A stretch of 44,595 nucleotides of DNA. It comes from UBA1219 sp045601425. Its GTDB lineage: Bacteria > Bacteroidota > Bacteroidia > Bacteroidales > P3. A program made the position numbers and the translations under genes. Under the pieces are notes generated by a model. The model saw only the letters and a list, made by a program, of their open reading frames with translations, had not been told where the DNA came from and did not search any database. Location: the NCBI GenBank assembly GCA_045601425.1, contig JAZRZP010000041.1, forward strand, positions 1 to 44,595, in the 5' to 3' direction. This document shows, one piece after another, positions 42,449-44,595 of the stretch. Within the stretch, counting starts at the first letter, position 1; every line of letters begins with the position of its first letter.

Positions 42449-43083
42449 TAAAACAATTTCAATTCAATCATATACAAGTAAACACCTACGTCATATACGA
42501 CAGCACGAAACAGTGTGCTGTCGTTGACCCCGGGATGGAAAGCGATTCCGAAAAAGAGGAACTTACGGACTTTATTGAGAAAAACGGACTCACCCCGAAG
42601 CACATACTGCTCACACACAGTCATATAGACCACATTGCAGGAGTTGAAGGGTTGTGCAGACGATACAACCTGCCTGTAACCCTGCACCCCGATGCCACCA
42701 GAATACTGCATCAGGCGGAAATTTACGCTTCCGTGATGGGTTTCAGCACTGGTGACATGAAAAATCTGCCGACACAAAACATTGATGACGGGCAGATTAT
42801 AAAATTCGGCGAGACGGAAATAGAGGCACTTGCCGTTCCCGGTCATGCAGCCGGAAGCATGGCATACTGCCTGCATGAAGAGCGTGCAGTGTTTACCGGT
42901 GATGCGATTTTCTGCCAGAGCATAGGCCGCACCGACTTGCCCACAGGCAACTACGACCAGCTCATAGAAAGCCTGAAAACCAAAATCCTGACTCTCCCCG
43001 ACGACTATCTCCTGCTCCCCGGCCACGGTCCCGAAACAACGGTGGGTGATGAAAAAAAATCCAACCCCTTTCTGAATTTTTAA
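42445..43083 (+). CDS. Metallo-beta-lactamase-fold hydrolase (glyoxalase II-like)
   Basis: A 212-residue soluble hydrolase. The metal-binding motif HxHxDH is LLTHSHIDHIAG; further ligands are VPGHAAGSM, TGDAIF and LLPGHGPETT. This resembles the YcbL/GloB type that hydrolyses thioesters such as lactoylglutathione-like compounds. The natural substrate in organisms without glutathione is unclear. It overlaps the acyltransferase stop by 4 nt, so the two are translationally coupled. The DUF4296 gene follows after 15 nt. Confidence 0.9.
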   Translation: MIKQFQFNHIQVNTYVIYDSTKQCAVVDPGMESDSEKEELTDFIEKNGLTPKHILLTHSHIDHIAGVEGLCRRYNLPVTLHPDATRILHQAEIYASVMGFSTGDMKNLPTQNIDDGQIIKFGETEIEALAVPGHAAGSMAYCLHEERAVFTGDAIFCQSIGRTDLPTGNYDQLIESLKTKILTLPDDYLLLPGHGPETTVGDEKKSNPFLNF

Positions 43084-43098
43084 CCAGCAAACAGGCAC

Positions 43099-43440
43099 AT
43101 GAAAATCCCGAAACATCTTTCTCTGGCAGTCATTGCAGGCATTCTGCTGTTTTCGACGGAATGTTCCAAAAAAGAGAGCATCCCAGATGATATCATTCCG
43201 CCAAGAGACATGGTTGAGATTCTGACCGACATGCACACCATAGACGCATACTTCATGATTACGACAAATTACCACATGGACACTTTGGAGAACGAGATGT
43301 TCTACAGCTATCGGGAACTCTTCGAAAAACACAAGATAAGCGAGGACGATTTTACCCGAAGCATGGATTACTATTCCGCCCACGAAAAGGAGTTCCATGA
43401 AATTTACGAAAAAGTGGTGCTTAACCTTAACCGGAAATAG
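43099..43440 (+). CDS. DUF4296-family envelope protein
   Basis: A 113-residue exported protein of the Bacteroidota family DUF4296. The N-terminal signal MKIPKHLSLAVIAGILLFST is followed by ECSKK. The Cys at residue 22 is a possible lipidation site, but Glu at the -1 position is a poor lipobox. The helical domain contains PPRDMVEILTDMHTIDAYF, typical of the family, and FTRSMDYYSAHEKEFHEIYE. Function unknown. It is the last gene of the acyltransferase-hydrolase unit, ending at a terminator. Confidence 0.82.
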   Translation: MKIPKHLSLAVIAGILLFSTECSKKESIPDDIIPPRDMVEILTDMHTIDAYFMITTNYHMDTLENEMFYSYRELFEKHKISEDDFTRSMDYYSAHEKEFHEIYEKVVLNLNRK

Positions 43441-43442
43441 AC

Positions 43443-43480
43443 AAAAAAAAACTGCAGGCCGAAGTCCGCAGTTTTTTTTT
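43443..43480. terminator. Bidirectional terminator after the DUF4296 gene
   Basis: A-rich arm with ACTGC pairs with GCAGT plus a T-run (43443-43456 and the T-run ending at 43480), with a small bulge near the loop. The following 115 nt before the aroQ stop show nothing further. Confidence 0.8.
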
Positions 43481-43595
43481 CATAAACGCAACAGTTGCGG
43501 GAGGGCAATGCCTTCCCCGTTTGCAAAGATTACTTACGGTTCCGCAAGAGTGCGTGCCACAGAAAAAGCGATTTTGACCTGAAGAACGGCACCGG

Positions 43596-44015
43596 CTACA
43601 GTCTTTTCAAATATTCCACCGCCATTTCATAACCCTGCAGCCCGAATCCTGAGATACAACCCCTGCATACCGGTGCGACAAGCAGTTTCTGACGGAAATC
43701 CTCACGTGCAAACACATTGGAGACATGCACCTCTACTGCCGGAGCAGGAACAGCCTTCACGGCATCGCGAATGGACACCGAGGTATGCGAGTATCCGCCA
43801 GCATTTATCACAATGCCGTCGAAAGTGAAGCCCGCCTTCTGTATTTCTGTAACTATTTCTCCCTCAATATTACTTTGAAAGTACGACAACTCAACATCGG
43901 GGTGTTGCCGCTGCAAAGCTTCAAAAAAATCTTCAAACGAGTCTGTGCCGTAAATCTCGGGTTCACGCCTGCCCAAAAGATTCAGATTGGGACCATTTAT
44001 AATTTGTATTTTCAT
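43596..44015 (-). CDS. aroQ: 3-Dehydroquinate dehydratase, type II
   Basis: A 139-residue type II dehydroquinase, a dodecamer-forming enzyme that dehydrates 3-dehydroquinate to 3-dehydroshikimate. It begins MKIQIINGPNLNLLGRREPE with the catalytic Tyr22 in IYG. SNIEGEIV, INAGGYSHTSVSIRDA and VEVHVSNVFAREDFR carry the substrate-binding Asn and catalytic His. Its length and motifs are complete. It has its own promoter at 44041-44048. Confidence 0.96.
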   Translation of the reverse strand: MKIQIINGPNLNLLGRREPEIYGTDSFEDFFEALQRQHPDVELSYFQSNIEGEIVTEIQKAGFTFDGIVINAGGYSHTSVSIRDAVKAVPAPAVEVHVSNVFAREDFRQKLLVAPVCRGCISGFGLQGYEMAVEYLKRL

Positions 44016-44040
44016 ATATTTCCGAAGTTTAACCGTTCTG

Positions 44041-44048
44041 CAAAGATA
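44041..44048 (-). promoter_or_regulatory. aroQ promoter -7 element (TATCTTTG)
   Basis: Perfect TAnnTTTG on the minus strand, 26 nt before the aroQ ATG. Confidence 0.7.
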
Positions 44049-44091
44049 CGAATTTTTTTCAAATCCGCTTGCACAATCCGAAAACTTTCCG

Positions 44092-44099
44092 TAACTTTG
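44092..44099 (+). promoter_or_regulatory. Promoter -7 element (TAACTTTG), plus strand
   Basis: Perfect TAnnTTTG pointing right. It starts the 380-nt leader before the partial secreted-protein gene. Confidence 0.65.
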
Positions 44100-44478
44100 C
44101 CGTGAAATCGAACAGACAGAAAATGCGAAAACTAAACCTTTGCAACTCGTTGATTTTTAGGGAATTACCCCCCTCATCAAGATTATAAGCAATCTTGAAA
44201 GGTACTTTTTTTCTGCATTTTTCGCGTTCTTTGAAAACTTTTTCACGCTTTTTCCCGGACAGGACGGAGAATTTTTTCCAAAAAACGGAAAAAAAATTTC
44301 CCAACTTCCGCAAACTGAAATTCTCAAGTCAAAACCCGAAGGCAAACGGCACTACCTCGAAAAGCGCAGCCCCGTACCGGAGAATTGCCGCATGGTGCGG
44401 GGCGAGAATAACGACAAGCAATGACGGAAGCGTACGGAAAAAAAGAAAAAAAGGAATGATAATTAAAATTTGACAACA
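44100..44478 (+). other. Long untranslated or leader region before the last gene
   Basis: About 380 nt between a clean promoter and the next credible ATG. It holds a 21-codon frame (44123-44188, MRKLNLCNSLIFRELPPSSR...) and a longer frame from a TTG at 44195 whose product is Phe/Lys-rich with no recognisable domain. A hairpin of complementary T- and A-runs lies near 44271-44295. It could be a regulatory leader or carry a short peptide. I cannot decide which. Confidence 0.35.
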
Positions 44479-44595
44479 ATGAAAAAAACTTTTATAAGAA
44501 AAACAGCACTTTTTGCAATCATAATAACAATAAACACAATAAGTTACGCACAATTGAAAATAGACACACTCGGCAGAGTATTAATCGGGAATCCC
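44479..44595 (+). CDS. Secreted protein, 5' end only (truncated by window)
   Basis: Only 39 codons are present. The N-terminus MKKTFIRKTALFAIIITINT followed by ISYAQLKIDTLGRVLIGN is a signal peptide cleaved after SYA. The mature start resembles many Bacteroidales surface or T9SS-exported proteins, but nothing further can be said. It would be transcribed from the promoter at 44092-44099 through a long leader. Confidence 0.75.
   Translation, partial: MKKTFIRKTALFAIIITINTISYAQLKIDTLGRVLIGNP

Noticed and set aside
44195..44473. 92-residue frame in the right-hand leader as a gene
   Set aside because: TTG start, strongly biased Phe/Lys/Ser composition and no domain. Kept only as part of the leader region.

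Overview
The window is ordinary Bacteroidales-type chromosome interrupted by one accessory island. The assignment to Bacteroidota rests on four things seen in the sequence. Promoters repeatedly show the Bacteroidota -7 element TAnnTTTG. Several secreted proteins end in type IX secretion (T9SS) sorting domains, of both type A and type B. Bacteroidota-restricted families (DUF4271, DUF4296, DUF4491) are present. tRNAs lack an encoded CCA. HydF and RnfA point to an anaerobic, fermentative lifestyle with an [FeFe] hydrogenase and an Rnf ion pump. I cannot name the genus.

Left part (1-20613). A fibronectin-like T9SS type B protein is followed by gcvT (convergent) and a mazG-hydF-folA run. rpsT lies behind tRNA-Glu. 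A three-gene minus-strand unit encodes a gingipain-like C25 peptidase, a DUF4271 membrane protein and a conserved unknown. Next come a small Glu/Ala-repeat lipoprotein, a solitary rnfA, an alpha/beta hydrolase with a HAD-like phosphatase, tRNA-Ala, a pyrE-SRPBCC-hpt operon divergent from NUDIX-dprA, and finally atpD-atpC followed by a DUF4491 gene.

Accessory island (about 21030-32080, all minus strand, much of it visibly more AT-rich). It holds two modules. Module 1 is an XRE-type regulator gene with a disrupted start, a 1408-residue Sm/SH3-like + cold-shock + TPR + Ig-like + AAA/STAND ATPase, a 528-residue ATPase with a C-terminal HEPN motif (RNxxxH), and a WYL-domain regulator. Its three intact genes overlap or abut. 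Module 2 is a 29-residue membrane peptide, two tandem paralogous unknown proteins, and a Pif1-like helicase. Module 2 has two promoters, each with a 9-9-9 inverted repeat (GGTTCC-N9-GGAACC core) placed at exactly the same distance upstream. I recognise no named system that matches either module. Together they look like a nucleic-acid-sensing, HEPN-effector conflict (anti-phage) locus beside two tRNA-Leu genes. An 11-bp direct repeat brackets the island, but no integrase is present.

Right part (32230-44595). Two tRNA-Leu genes and aroB are followed by a large T9SS type A surface protein under its own promoter and terminator. Then come the cell-elongation pair PBP2-rodA, clpX, a plsC-like acyltransferase, a metallo-beta-lactamase-fold hydrolase, a DUF4296 protein and aroQ. 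The window ends in a gene-free leader and the first 39 codons of another secreted protein.
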